Assembly: GCF_965644225.1 (NCBI RefSeq)
Contig: NZ_CBFFRJ010000003.1
Location: forward strand, 16,076-80,075
Direction: 5' to 3'
Length of the DNA: 64,000 nt
DNA from: CBFFRJ01 sp965644225
Lineage (GTDB): Bacteria > Pseudomonadota > Gammaproteobacteria > Enterobacterales > Enterobacteriaceae
Part shown: one piece after another, positions 26,244-35,272 of the stretch
How positions within the stretch are numbered: position 1 is the first letter of the stretch
Layout of the letters: every line of letters begins with the position of its first letter
The notes under the pieces: generated by a model
Databases searched by the model: none
What the model was told of the DNA's origin: nothing
Seen by the model: the letters and a program-made list of their open reading frames with translations, nothing else
Program-made: the position numbers and the translations under genes

Positions 26244-29200
26244 TTATTTCTGCGGTTCTTTAAGCGGAAAACGGCGTCTGACCAGCACGAAGAACAGCGG
26301 AACAAAGAAGATGGCGAGGATTGTCGCGGAAATCATCCCGCCAATCACCCCGGTTCCGACGGCATGCTGGCTGCCCGATCCGGCGCCGGTGCTGGTCACC
26401 ATCGGCAACACGCCAAAGATAAAGGCCAGCGAGGTCATCAGGATCGGACGCAGACGCTGGCGGCAGGCATGCAGCGTGGCGGACAACAAATCCTGACCTT
26501 TGGCATTGAGCTCGTTGGCAAATTCGACGATCAGAATGGCGTTTTTGGCCGATAACCCGATAACGGTCAGCAGCCCGACCTGGAAGTAGACATCATTTTC
26601 CAGACCGCGCATCCAGGTAGCGAGTAGCGCGCCAATGACCCCCAGCGGCACCACAAGCATGACAGAGAACGGCACCGACCAGCTCTCATACAATGCCGCC
26701 AGGCAAAGGAACACCACCAGCAACGAAATGGCGTACAGCGCCGGTGCCTGCGAGCCGGATAAGCGTTCCTGGTACGACATTGCCGTCCACTCCAGGCCAA
26801 AGCCGCCCGGAAGCTGGCTGACCAGTTTCTCCATTGTATCCATGGCGGTCCCCGTACTGACGCCAGGCGCTGCTTCGCCGACAATCTCTACTGCGGCATA
26901 GCCATTGTAACGCTCCAGACGCGGTGAGCCGGTTTCCCAGCGCGAAGAGGCAAATGCGGAGAAGGGCACCATGCCGCCGCTGTTGTTACGCACAAACCAC
27001 AGGTTAATGTCATCGGGCAGCATGCGGTATTTTGCCGCAGACTGGACGTAAACTTTCTTCACGCGTCCCCGGTCCATAAAGTCATTCACATAGCTTGAGC
27101 CCCAGGCGGTTTGCAGGGTGTCATTAATATCGTCAATTGAGACGCCGAGCGCCTGGGCTTTGCGCTGATCAATATCCACCTGCAATTGCGGACTGTCATC
27201 CAGACCATTGTGGCGCACACGGGTTAACAGGCTATTGCTGTCGCTCATCTCAAGCAGCTTGTCACGGGCGGCCATCAGGGCGTCATGCCCAGCACCCGCA
27301 TGGTCCTGCAGCTCCATATCAAAACCAGCCGAGCTGCCCAGGCCGCTGATGGCTGCCGGACTGGTGGCAAACACCCGCGCCTCATTAATATGGCGGAAAG
27401 CTTTAGTGGCGCGTTCGATAATGGCAAAAGAACTGCCCGTGGCGGGATCTCTGGCTTCCCAGTCTTTGAGACGAATAAACATACGCGCCACGTTTTGCCC
27501 GTTCCCTCCAGGCCCGGAACCGACGGTGGCAAACACCGAAGAGACATTATCCTTCTCATTTTTAAAGAAGTAGTCTTCCACCTTCTGCACCACTTTCAGC
27601 GTCTGTTGCTGGGTTGAGCCGCCGGGCAATTGCACGGAGGTGATAAACATCCCGCGGTCTTCCTGGTGCAAAAACGACGTCGGCAGGCGCAGGAAAAGCA
27701 CCACCATCGCCCCCAGCAACAATACGTAAAGCAGAAGCCAGCGCAGACTGCGGTGGAGAATTTTACCAACGCCGCTTTCATAGCGATCGGCATTACGGTT
27801 AAACCAGCGGTTGAACGCGCCGAAGAAACCTTTCTCGCTCTGGTGCTCACCTTTATGCAAAGGCCTTAATAAGGTGGCGCAGAGGGCAGGGGTGAGGATC
27901 ATCGCCACCAGCACTGACAGCACCATTGCAGAGACGATGGTGATGGAGAACTGACGGTAAATCGCCCCGGTTGTGCCGCCAAAGAAGGCCATGGGGATAA
28001 AGACGGCGGAGAGCACCATAGCAATCCCCACCAGCGCCCCCTGGATCTGGCCCATCGATTTACGCGTCGCCTCCCTGGGTGACAACCCTTCTTCCGTCAT
28101 AATGCGTTCGACGTTTTCCACCACCACAATGGCATCGTCCACCAGCAGGCCGATGGCCAGCACCATTGCAAACATGGTCAGGGTGTTAATGCTGTAGCCG
28201 AAGCCGTAGAGCACCGCAAAAGTGCCCAGCAGTACCACCGGTACGGCAATGGTCGGGATCAGGGTGGCGCGGAAATTTTGCAGGAACAGATACATCACCA
28301 GGAAAACCAGCGCTATCGCCTCCAGCAGGGTTTTCACTACATCAATAATGGAGGCTTTAACAAAGGAGGTGGTTTCATAGGCGACTTTGTATTCCAGGCC
28401 ATGAGGAAAATAGTTCGCCAGTTCATTGAGTCGGTTAATGACCAGCTCCGCCGTCTCCATTTCATTGGCGCCGGAGGCCAGTTTAACGCCCAGCCCGGAA
28501 GCGGCATGTCCGTTGAAACGGCTGAGATAGTCATATTTCTCTGAGCCCATTTCCACGGTTGCCACATCACCCAGTTTGACCTCGGAACCATCCTGGTTCA
28601 CCCGCAGGGTAATGGCCCGGAACTGCTCGGGCGTTTGCAGCAATGACTGCGCATTGATACTGGCATTCAGCGCCTGGTTATCAACGGAAGGGGTGCCGCC
28701 AAGCTGACCAACGGCAATCTGCGCATTCTGGGATTTAATCGCACTGGTGACATCGGCAGTGGTCAGTTGCACGCTGTTCAGCTTTGCCGGATCGAGCCAG
28801 ATACGCATCGAATATTGCGAACCGTAGGCGTCAATGTCCCCCACGCCGTTTACGCGACTTAGAGGGTCCTGAATATTACTGGCAACATAGTCGGCGATAT
28901 CCTGCTTATCCATTGAGCCATCAGTCGATACGAAGGCCAGCGTGAGGATATTGGTATCCCCGGTTTTACGCACCGTAACGCCCTGATTTTGTACCGCCTG
29001 GGGCAGTTTGCGCAGTGCGGACTGCAGCTGATTTTGTACCTGCTGGACGGCTTCATCGGGATCCGTACCGGCGGTAAAACTGAGTGTAATGGTGGCCTGC
29101 CCGGCGCTGCTGCTCTGGGAAGACATATACATAAGATTGTCGAGGCCCGTCATGTTCTGCTCAATCACCTGGGTAACGGTGTTTTCCAGAGTCTGGGCCG

Positions 29201-29357
29201 ATGCGCCTGGGTAGTTAGCAGTGATACGAACGTTCGGTGGAGCAAGGTCGGGGTACTGCTCAACAGGAAGAGAAATAATGGCCAGTGTCCCGGTAAGACA
29301 GATCAGGATCGCCAGTACCCACGCAAAAATGGGGCGATCAATAAAAAAATTCGCCAT
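26244..29357 (-). CDS. acrD: AcrD, RND multidrug efflux pump
   Basis: 1037 residues, the E. coli AcrD length. It has the RND plan: first membrane helix at 10-28, two large periplasmic loops, and helices II-VI and VIII-XII. The proton-relay aspartates lie in GLLVDDAIVVVENV. Opens with the family MANFFIDRPIFAWVLAI. AcrD exports aminoglycosides, bile acids and other amphiphiles together with AcrA and TolC, neither encoded here. A BaeR-like box is present upstream. Confidence 0.97.
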   Translation of the reverse strand: MANFFIDRPIFAWVLAILICLTGTLAIISLPVEQYPDLAPPNVRITANYPGASAQTLENTVTQVIEQNMTGLDNLMYMSSQSSSAGQATITLSFTAGTDPDEAVQQVQNQLQSALRKLPQAVQNQGVTVRKTGDTNILTLAFVSTDGSMDKQDIADYVASNIQDPLSRVNGVGDIDAYGSQYSMRIWLDPAKLNSVQLTTADVTSAIKSQNAQIAVGQLGGTPSVDNQALNASINAQSLLQTPEQFRAITLRVNQDGSEVKLGDVATVEMGSEKYDYLSRFNGHAASGLGVKLASGANEMETAELVINRLNELANYFPHGLEYKVAYETTSFVKASIIDVVKTLLEAIALVFLVMYLFLQNFRATLIPTIAVPVVLLGTFAVLYGFGYSINTLTMFAMVLAIGLLVDDAIVVVENVERIMTEEGLSPREATRKSMGQIQGALVGIAMVLSAVFIPMAFFGGTTGAIYRQFSITIVSAMVLSVLVAMILTPALCATLLRPLHKGEHQSEKGFFGAFNRWFNRNADRYESGVGKILHRSLRWLLLYVLLLGAMVVLFLRLPTSFLHQEDRGMFITSVQLPGGSTQQQTLKVVQKVEDYFFKNEKDNVSSVFATVGSGPGGNGQNVARMFIRLKDWEARDPATGSSFAIIERATKAFRHINEARVFATSPAAISGLGSSAGFDMELQDHAGAGHDALMAARDKLLEMSDSNSLLTRVRHNGLDDSPQLQVDIDQRKAQALGVSIDDINDTLQTAWGSSYVNDFMDRGRVKKVYVQSAAKYRMLPDDINLWFVRNNSGGMVPFSAFASSRWETGSPRLERYNGYAAVEIVGEAAPGVSTGTAMDTMEKLVSQLPGGFGLEWTAMSYQERLSGSQAPALYAISLLVVFLCLAALYESWSVPFSVMLVVPLGVIGALLATWMRGLENDVYFQVGLLTVIGLSAKNAILIVEFANELNAKGQDLLSATLHACRQRLRPILMTSLAFIFGVLPMVTSTGAGSGSQHAVGTGVIGGMISATILAIFFVPLFFVLVRRRFPLKEPQK

Positions 29358-29430
29358 CAGAAGTTAGACCTCGTTTTACTGCGCATCATTATTTTGGCAT
29401 TGTCCGAATCAATGTAGCGGGAGCGGTGAA

Positions 29431-29448
29431 CATAATCGTGGAGAAAAA
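29431..29448 (-). promoter_or_regulatory. BaeR-like box upstream of acrD
   Basis: The minus strand reads TTTTTCTCCACGATTATG, matching the reported BaeR box TTTTTCTCCATNATTGGC at 13 of 17 defined positions. It lies 74-91 bp before the acrD ATG. acrD is a known BaeSR target in E. coli. Confidence 0.6.
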
Positions 29449-29550
29449 AAGGAGAAAATGTAAATTATCATGCAAAATCAAGGCATAAGCTTGCATAATC
29501 GCCCTTAACTTAAATTCCGTCTGAAAGCACAAACCTTAATTTGCGTTTAA

Positions 29551-31251
29551 TTACGTTTGCTGACTTTTGCTACTTAATTCTGCGACAGGAAAACGAAACT
29601 GGACCAGCGTACCGCCGCCGGGAGGACGTGAAAAAATGAGGGTGCCATCCAGGCGTTCAGCACGTTCGCGCATGATACTCAGGCCAAAATGACCTTCTGG
29701 TCGGGTATCACCTATCCCTTTGCCATTATCGCGAATATAAACCGAATAGAGTCCGTCAGGATCGGTAACGCAGCTGACGGTGATCGCGGTGGCATTCGCG
29801 TGCTTGATGGCATTGATAACCGCTTCCCGGACAATTTGCAACACGTTGACCTGCTGCTGGGCATCCAGTGCCAGCGTCGGTAATCGGCAGTCGAGAGTCA
29901 GCGCCGCAGAGGTCTGGCTTTGCAAAATATCGAGCGCTTCCCTGAGGGCGGCAGGCAAATCACTTTGTGAAACGCTCAGGCGGAAGGTGGTCAGCAATTC
30001 ACGCAACTGACGCCAGGCATCGTTCAGCGCCTTTGAAAAATCGGCAATGATCGTCTGCGCCGGAAGATTCTCCTCCGGCACCGCCCGCTTCAGTAATGCC
30101 AGCTGGATACGCAGATAGGAGAGCACCTGGGCAAGGGAGTCATGCAGTTCACCGGCAATGGTCGCCCGCTCTTCCAGCAACATCAGTTGCTGATAGTGTT
30201 TCTGCGCCTGATTGAAATAAATGCCACGACCAATGATGGTCGCAACGCTTTGCATAAGCGGGGCAGAGGCTTGCGCTGCCGGACTTTGCCAGCGTAATTC
30301 GCCAAACACCTTCTCCTGCATGCCCACGGGCAGCGTGCTGACGGGCAGCATATCCTGCAGAGCGCCATGCTCTATCGCCCAGTGTTCTCCTACCCTGAGC
30401 GCCAGAAAGGTGGCGGCCTGGTGATCATGGACTATCTGCAGGATATGACGAAAACACATCTCATCGATCTGACCGGTGTTCAGCGCCTGTGAGCACTGAT
30501 ACAACACTTCGAGCCGGCGATGGGCTTCATGGAGATCGTGAGTCTTCTCTTCCACCTGCGCTTCGAGGGTCCGGTAGAGTTTGTGCAATTCACCAGACAT
30601 ACGGTCAAAAGTAGAGGCTAACAGACCTAATTCGTTGTCCAGATGGGCATTGAGTAACGGATATGTAAAATGTCCCTGCTGAATATGCTGGCTGGCAACC
30701 ATTAACTGATTCAGCGGTTTTACCACCTGCTGACGAATACGTTGCAGGGTGAAAAAGACCAGCATAAAAATGCCGACTGCGCCCAGCAGTGAAATTCCCA
30801 CCACCAGTAACATTTTGCGCTCAGAATAATGCTGCAGCGCGAGAACGAACTGATCAATGTTCGCGACATACTGCTGAATATTGTTCTGGTACCAGTCACG
30901 GTCCTTTGCCGCAACTCGCGCATCCATCTCCGTCCAGCTTTCCTGCAGTTGCGCGTAACGTTTCCCCACAATATCAGGGACATACCAACGGTTAAGCTGT
31001 TGTAAGACGGGAGAGTTTAACGACTCCTGATAAATCTGGCGGTGGGCGCTGGTATCGATGGCGCTGCGCTCAAGATCGTAGCCCAGGCGGTAACTTTGCA
31101 TACGCAAAGAGCCTGCAATGTTGACGGCTTCGGCATCGCGCAGGCTGCTGGCAAGGGTGACAAGGGCCACGCCAGTGGAGAGAAGCGATAACAGGACGAT
31201 ATAAAAAAAGGCTCTGGCCAGGCTTGCTGACACGGGTTGTTTTACGGTCAC
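29551..31251 (-). CDS. narQ: NarQ, nitrate/nitrite sensor histidine kinase
   Basis: 566 residues, the E. coli length, from the GTG at 31251 (GTG-ACC-GTA, E. coli also uses GTG). N-terminal membrane segment, periplasmic sensor with the conserved NIAGSLRMQSYRLGYDLE P-box, second membrane segment (about 147-165), HAMP, signalling helices, then HisKA_3 with ELHDSLAQVLSYLRIQL and a HATPase (NAIKHANATAI, IRDNGKGIG). The residue before the H-box is IAG-E rather than IAR-E as I recall in E. coli. It phosphorylates NarL and NarP. Divergent from aegA. Confidence 0.95.
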   Translation of the reverse strand: MTVKQPVSASLARAFFYIVLLSLLSTGVALVTLASSLRDAEAVNIAGSLRMQSYRLGYDLERSAIDTSAHRQIYQESLNSPVLQQLNRWYVPDIVGKRYAQLQESWTEMDARVAAKDRDWYQNNIQQYVANIDQFVLALQHYSERKMLLVVGISLLGAVGIFMLVFFTLQRIRQQVVKPLNQLMVASQHIQQGHFTYPLLNAHLDNELGLLASTFDRMSGELHKLYRTLEAQVEEKTHDLHEAHRRLEVLYQCSQALNTGQIDEMCFRHILQIVHDHQAATFLALRVGEHWAIEHGALQDMLPVSTLPVGMQEKVFGELRWQSPAAQASAPLMQSVATIIGRGIYFNQAQKHYQQLMLLEERATIAGELHDSLAQVLSYLRIQLALLKRAVPEENLPAQTIIADFSKALNDAWRQLRELLTTFRLSVSQSDLPAALREALDILQSQTSAALTLDCRLPTLALDAQQQVNVLQIVREAVINAIKHANATAITVSCVTDPDGLYSVYIRDNGKGIGDTRPEGHFGLSIMRERAERLDGTLIFSRPPGGGTLVQFRFPVAELSSKSQQT

Positions 31252-31475
31252 AAAAGCGATTCCTGCGATCAAAGGTCACCTGGCAACGGGGTGCTGGCGG
31301 GTGCACTTTAGATGAGATTAATTTTCATTCATGGCGCAATAAATTGATCTGCAACATGCACGTGACAATTAAGTAACTCTTTTGTGCAAATGTACATTGC
31401 CTGACCTGAATAGCCCAGGTAAATACATTGGTCATATAAAAAATAGGGTTTATTAAACCAGAAAAGAAGGTTGCC

Positions 31476-33455
31476 ATGAATCGTTTTATTATGGCTAACA
31501 GCCAGCAATGTATAGGGTGTCGTGCCTGTGAAGTCGCGTGCGTGATGGCGCATAATCAGGAACAGCACGTTTTAAGTCATGAACATTTTCATCCCCGAAT
31601 TACGGTTGTAAAGAATCAGCGCCAGCGCAGTGCGGTGACATGCCACCACTGTGAAGCCGCCCCCTGTGCCCGCAGTTGTCCGAATGGCGCGATCGGTCGT
31701 GTTAATGATTCGGTTCAGGTTAACCAGGATAAATGCATCGGATGTAAATCCTGTGCTGTCGCCTGTCCGTTTGGCACGATGCAGATCCTTGTCCAGCCGC
31801 TCGGCAACGGGATGGTGAAGGCAACGGCACACAAATGCGATCTGTGCTCTGACCGCGCCGGGGGGCCTGCCTGCGCGCAGAATTGCCCTGCCGATGCCAT
31901 TCAACTGGTCAGCCGTGAAGGCCTGGCCAGCCTGGCAAAAAATCGCCGCCTGCGCGCAGCCACTCAGGAGGCGCAGCAGTGGCATTCGGTGGCGGCGCTG
32001 GCGCCGACCTTCAATTCACGCAAAGTGAAGCAAATGATGCGCACGCCGTCACGCGGCGAGCCGGATAAGCTCGCGATTGCGGCGCGTAAAACCGGTTTTG
32101 ATGAGATCTATCTTCCGTTTCGCCCCGAGCAGGCGCAGCGTGAGGCGGATCGTTGTCTGGAATGTGGCGAACATAGCGTCTGCGAATGGACCTGCCCGCT
32201 GCACAACCATATTCCGCAATGGATTGAACGGGTAAAAGCCGGAGACATCGACGCGGCGGTGGAGTTGTCCCATCAGACCAACTGCCTGCCAGAAATCACC
32301 GGGCGCGTCTGCCCGCAGGACAGATTATGCGAAGGCGCCTGTACCCTGCGCGATGAATATGGCTCTGTCACCATCGGTAATATTGAGCGCTATATCTCCG
32401 ATCGGGCGCTGGCGAAAGGCTGGCGACCGGATCTACAGCATGTTAAAGCCGTGAACAAACGTGTCGCCATTATCGGCGCGGGCCCGGCGGGACTCGCCTG
32501 TGCTGATGTGCTGGCACGCCATGGCGTTAGCGCCACTGTTTTTGACAGACACCCGGAAATTGGCGGCCTGCTGACCTTTGGGATCCCGTCCTTCAAGCTC
32601 GATAAATCTCTGCTGGCGCGCCGACGTGAAATCTTCAGCGCAATGGGCATTCGCTTCGAACTGAATTGTGAAATCGGTAAAGATATCGCGCTGCAAACGC
32701 TGGTGGATGATTACGATGCGGTATTTGTCGGTGTGGGCACCTACCGTTCGATGAAAGCGAACCTGCCGAATGAAGACGCGCCAGGTGTCTACGACGCCTT
32801 ACCTTTCCTGATTGCGAATACCAAACAGGTAATGGGTCTGGCGGATGCGCCAGAGGAGCCCTATATCAACACCGCGGGTCTTAATGTGGTGGTGCTGGGC
32901 GGCGGCGATACGGCGATGGACTGCGTGCGTACCGCGCTGCGTCACGGGGCAGCAAATGTCACCTGCGCGTATCGCCGTGATGAAGCCAATATGCCGGGAT
33001 CGAAAAAAGAGGTCAAAAACGCCCGTGAAGAGGGCGCTGCGTTTGAATTTAACGTTCAGCCGGTCAACATTGAGCTGGATAAAACCGGTCGGGTGAACGG
33101 CATTCGCCTGCTGCGTACGCAACTGGGCGAACCGGATGACAAAGGTCGCCGTAAACCGGTTCCGATTGAAGGCAGTGAGTTTGTGATGCCAGCCGATGCT
33201 GTCATTATGGCCTTTGGTTTTAACCCACATTCTATGCCATGGCTGGAAACACAGGGCGTGCAGGTTGATGACTGGGGACGCATTGCCGCCAGCGTTAACA
33301 GCCATTACCGCTATCAGACCAGTAATCCTAAGATCTTTGCCGGTGGTGATGCGGTACGCGGCGCCGATCTGGTGGTGACCGCGATGGCTGAAGGTCGCCA
33401 TGCCGCACAGGGTATGATGGACTGGATGGGCGTTAAAACTCCCGGCAAGCATTAA
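31476..33455 (+). CDS. aegA: AegA, ferredoxin-glutamate synthase small-subunit-like oxidoreductase
   Basis: 659 residues, as in E. coli. The first about 180 residues are a HycB/HyfA-like 4Fe-4S module (C12/C15/C18/C22 and further CxxCxxCxxxCP motifs). It is followed by a GltD-like half with two more iron-sulfur ligand sets (CLECGEHSVCEWTCP), an FAD site VAIIGAGPAGLACAD (about 329) and an NAD(P)H site VVVLGGGDTAMDC (about 470). E. coli AegA is expressed anaerobically and has been linked to urate and formate metabolism. It lies back to back with narQ. Confidence 0.95.
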   Translation: MNRFIMANSQQCIGCRACEVACVMAHNQEQHVLSHEHFHPRITVVKNQRQRSAVTCHHCEAAPCARSCPNGAIGRVNDSVQVNQDKCIGCKSCAVACPFGTMQILVQPLGNGMVKATAHKCDLCSDRAGGPACAQNCPADAIQLVSREGLASLAKNRRLRAATQEAQQWHSVAALAPTFNSRKVKQMMRTPSRGEPDKLAIAARKTGFDEIYLPFRPEQAQREADRCLECGEHSVCEWTCPLHNHIPQWIERVKAGDIDAAVELSHQTNCLPEITGRVCPQDRLCEGACTLRDEYGSVTIGNIERYISDRALAKGWRPDLQHVKAVNKRVAIIGAGPAGLACADVLARHGVSATVFDRHPEIGGLLTFGIPSFKLDKSLLARRREIFSAMGIRFELNCEIGKDIALQTLVDDYDAVFVGVGTYRSMKANLPNEDAPGVYDALPFLIANTKQVMGLADAPEEPYINTAGLNVVVLGGGDTAMDCVRTALRHGAANVTCAYRRDEANMPGSKKEVKNAREEGAAFEFNVQPVNIELDKTGRVNGIRLLRTQLGEPDDKGRRKPVPIEGSEFVMPADAVIMAFGFNPHSMPWLETQGVQVDDWGRIAASVNSHYRYQTSNPKIFAGGDAVRGADLVVTAMAEGRHAAQGMMDWMGVKTPGKH

Positions 33456-33473
33456 GGTCACGCCGCGACAAAC

Positions 33474-33523
33474 CAGGCTCCGCCGCGTAATATAGCCCCG
33501 ACTGTATTACGGTGTGGAGCCTG
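33474..33523 (+). promoter_or_regulatory. Long inverted repeat covering the nudK ribosome-binding site
   Basis: CAGGCTCC (33474-33481) pairs with GGAGCCTG (33516-33523), and inside it CGTAATA (33486-33492) pairs with TATTACG (33505-33511), leaving a 12-base loop. The GGAG Shine-Dalgarno sequence of nudK (33516-33519) is inside the outer stem, one or two bases before the ATG at 33525. If the transcript starts upstream of 33474, this structure would hide the site. No T-tract follows, so it is not a terminator. Confidence 0.55.
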
Positions 33524-33524
33524 T

Positions 33525-34100
33525 ATGTCATTTAAAATCGACCTCATCAAAGACAAAATCCTCTCTGATAACTATTTCATCCTGCGCAATATTACCTACG
33601 ATCTGACGCGTAGAAACGGCGAAGTCATCCGACATAAACGGGAAGTTTATGATCGGGGTAATGGCGCGACTATCCTGCTGTATAACCGTGAAAAACGCAC
33701 CGTGGTGCTGATTCGCCAGTTCCGTATTGCCTCCTGGGTTAACGGCAATAAAGATGGTCGCCTGATTGAAACCTGCGCGGGTCTGCTGGATAACGACGAA
33801 CCGGAAGTCTGTGTCCGCAAAGAAGCTATTGAAGAGTCGGGCTACCAGGTCGGCGAGGTACAAAAGCTGTTTGAACTGTATATGTCTCCTGGCGGTGTGA
33901 CCGAGATAGTCCACTTCTTTATGGCTGAATACGATGACAGCTTACGTGCCAACAGCGGCGGTGGCGTAGAGGATGAGGATATTGAGGTGCTGGAAATCCC
34001 CTTTGCGGAGGCTCTCCTGATGGTTTCGAACGGAGAAATACGAGACGGCAAAGCGGTGATTTTATTACAGTATTTAAAATCAACAGGCCTAATGGACTGA
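33525..34100 (+). CDS. nudK: NudK, Nudix GDP-mannose hydrolase
   Basis: 191 residues, family length. The Nudix box is GLLDNDEPEVCVRKEAIEESGY, with the REAxEExG core reduced to KEAIEESG. The GDP-sugar subgroup features IRQFRIASWVNGN and SPGGVTEIVHFFMAEY are present. It hydrolyses GDP-mannose to GMP and mannose-1-phosphate. Start ATG at 33525 after GGAG; see the inverted repeat over this site. Confidence 0.95.
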   Translation: MSFKIDLIKDKILSDNYFILRNITYDLTRRNGEVIRHKREVYDRGNGATILLYNREKRTVVLIRQFRIASWVNGNKDGRLIETCAGLLDNDEPEVCVRKEAIEESGYQVGEVQKLFELYMSPGGVTEIVHFFMAEYDDSLRANSGGGVEDEDIEVLEIPFAEALLMVSNGEIRDGKAVILLQYLKSTGLMD

Positions 34101-34228
34101 TTTTGTTAGGGTTAAAAAACTAACCATAAGATAAATCTATCCGATAATTCTGATTGAGAGGCCGACAGGCTGGCACGAAGATATGCGGGGTTGTGTGTCG
34201 CTATCTTCTTTCCGGGGTTTTGTCATCC

Positions 34229-35272
34229 ATGCGTTACCGCATTTTACTTGCTTTGATTATGAGCCTGTTTCCGGCGTCGTTGTTATGGGCGGCGCCAGCG
34301 CAACAGGCTTTCTCCGACTGGCAGGTAACCTGTAACAATCAAAATTTCTGTCTGGCGCGTAATGTCGGCGAACACCACGGGCTGGTGATGACCATTGGCC
34401 GCAGCGCCGGAGCGCACACCGATGCCGCGTTGCGCATTGATCTTGGCGGCAAAGGTCTGACCCCGACTTCTGAGCCACCCGTCGCGCCACGTCTTCGCCT
34501 TGATGACGCGCCATTGGTCCTCGCGACTGACCATTGGCAGATAACGCCCTGGCACCTGATGACCGATGATGCTGCTACCATCACCGCCTTCCTGAAAAGT
34601 ATTCAGGAAGCACAGACCATTTCGTTACAGGACGGCAAGGAGACGATTTCGCTGGTGGGTTTAAAAGCGGCACTGCTGTTTATTGATGCGCAACAAAAAC
34701 GCGTCGGCAGTGAAACCGCGTGGATAAAAAAAGGCGACGATCCGCCGCTGAGCGTGCCGCCGGCACCGGCGCTGAAAGAAGTCGTGCTGACCAATCCTTC
34801 CCCCACACCGCTCACCCAGCAAGAATTGAATGATTTGCTCGATTATGGCAACTGGCGCATGACTAACAGTCAGTGCTCACTTGATCCTGGCCGCCGGGAA
34901 GTCAGAGTCGCCGCGCTCACCGATGATAAAGCCCTGTTAATGATTGATTGTGAAGCCGGGGCTTACAATACGGTGGAGCTGGCATGGATGGTCTCGCGCG
35001 AAAAACCCATCTCTTCACGACCTCTGCGTCTGAAATTGCCCTTTACCCCCGCCAGCGGCAATAACGAGATGGAGTTGATGAATGCGGTGTTTGATGAAAA
35101 AACACGTGAATTAACCACGCTGGCGAAAGGCCGCGGGATAGCCGATTGCGGCGTGATGACCCGCTGGCGGTTCAACGGCCAGCGCTTCAATCTGGTGCGC
35201 TATGCCGAAGAACCGAATTGCGATAACTGGCATGGGCCAGACGCCTGGCCCACTCTGTGGGTAACGCGTTAG
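34229..35272 (+). CDS. ypfG: YpfG, DUF1176 periplasmic protein
   Basis: 347 residues, identical in length to E. coli YpfG. Signal peptide MRYRILLALIMSLFPASLLWA then PAQQAF. Several conserved cysteines (TCNNQNFC, SQCSLD, IDCEAG, ADCGV, EPNCDNW) suggest disulfides in the periplasm. The C-terminal WHGPDAWPTLWVTR is family-typical. Function is unknown. The ATG at 34229 is chosen because the signal peptide starts there; the frame extends 25 codons upstream. The stop overlaps the tktB stop (convergent). Confidence 0.92.
   Translation: MRYRILLALIMSLFPASLLWAAPAQQAFSDWQVTCNNQNFCLARNVGEHHGLVMTIGRSAGAHTDAALRIDLGGKGLTPTSEPPVAPRLRLDDAPLVLATDHWQITPWHLMTDDAATITAFLKSIQEAQTISLQDGKETISLVGLKAALLFIDAQQKRVGSETAWIKKGDDPPLSVPPAPALKEVVLTNPSPTPLTQQELNDLLDYGNWRMTNSQCSLDPGRREVRVAALTDDKALLMIDCEAGAYNTVELAWMVSREKPISSRPLRLKLPFTPASGNNEMELMNAVFDEKTRELTTLAKGRGIADCGVMTRWRFNGQRFNLVRYAEEPNCDNWHGPDAWPTLWVTR

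Noticed and set aside
31344..31357. FNR site upstream of aegA (TTGAT-N4-AACAT)
   Set aside because: The second half matches only 3 of 5 bases and lies about 120-130 bp before the start, with no matching promoter at the usual distance.
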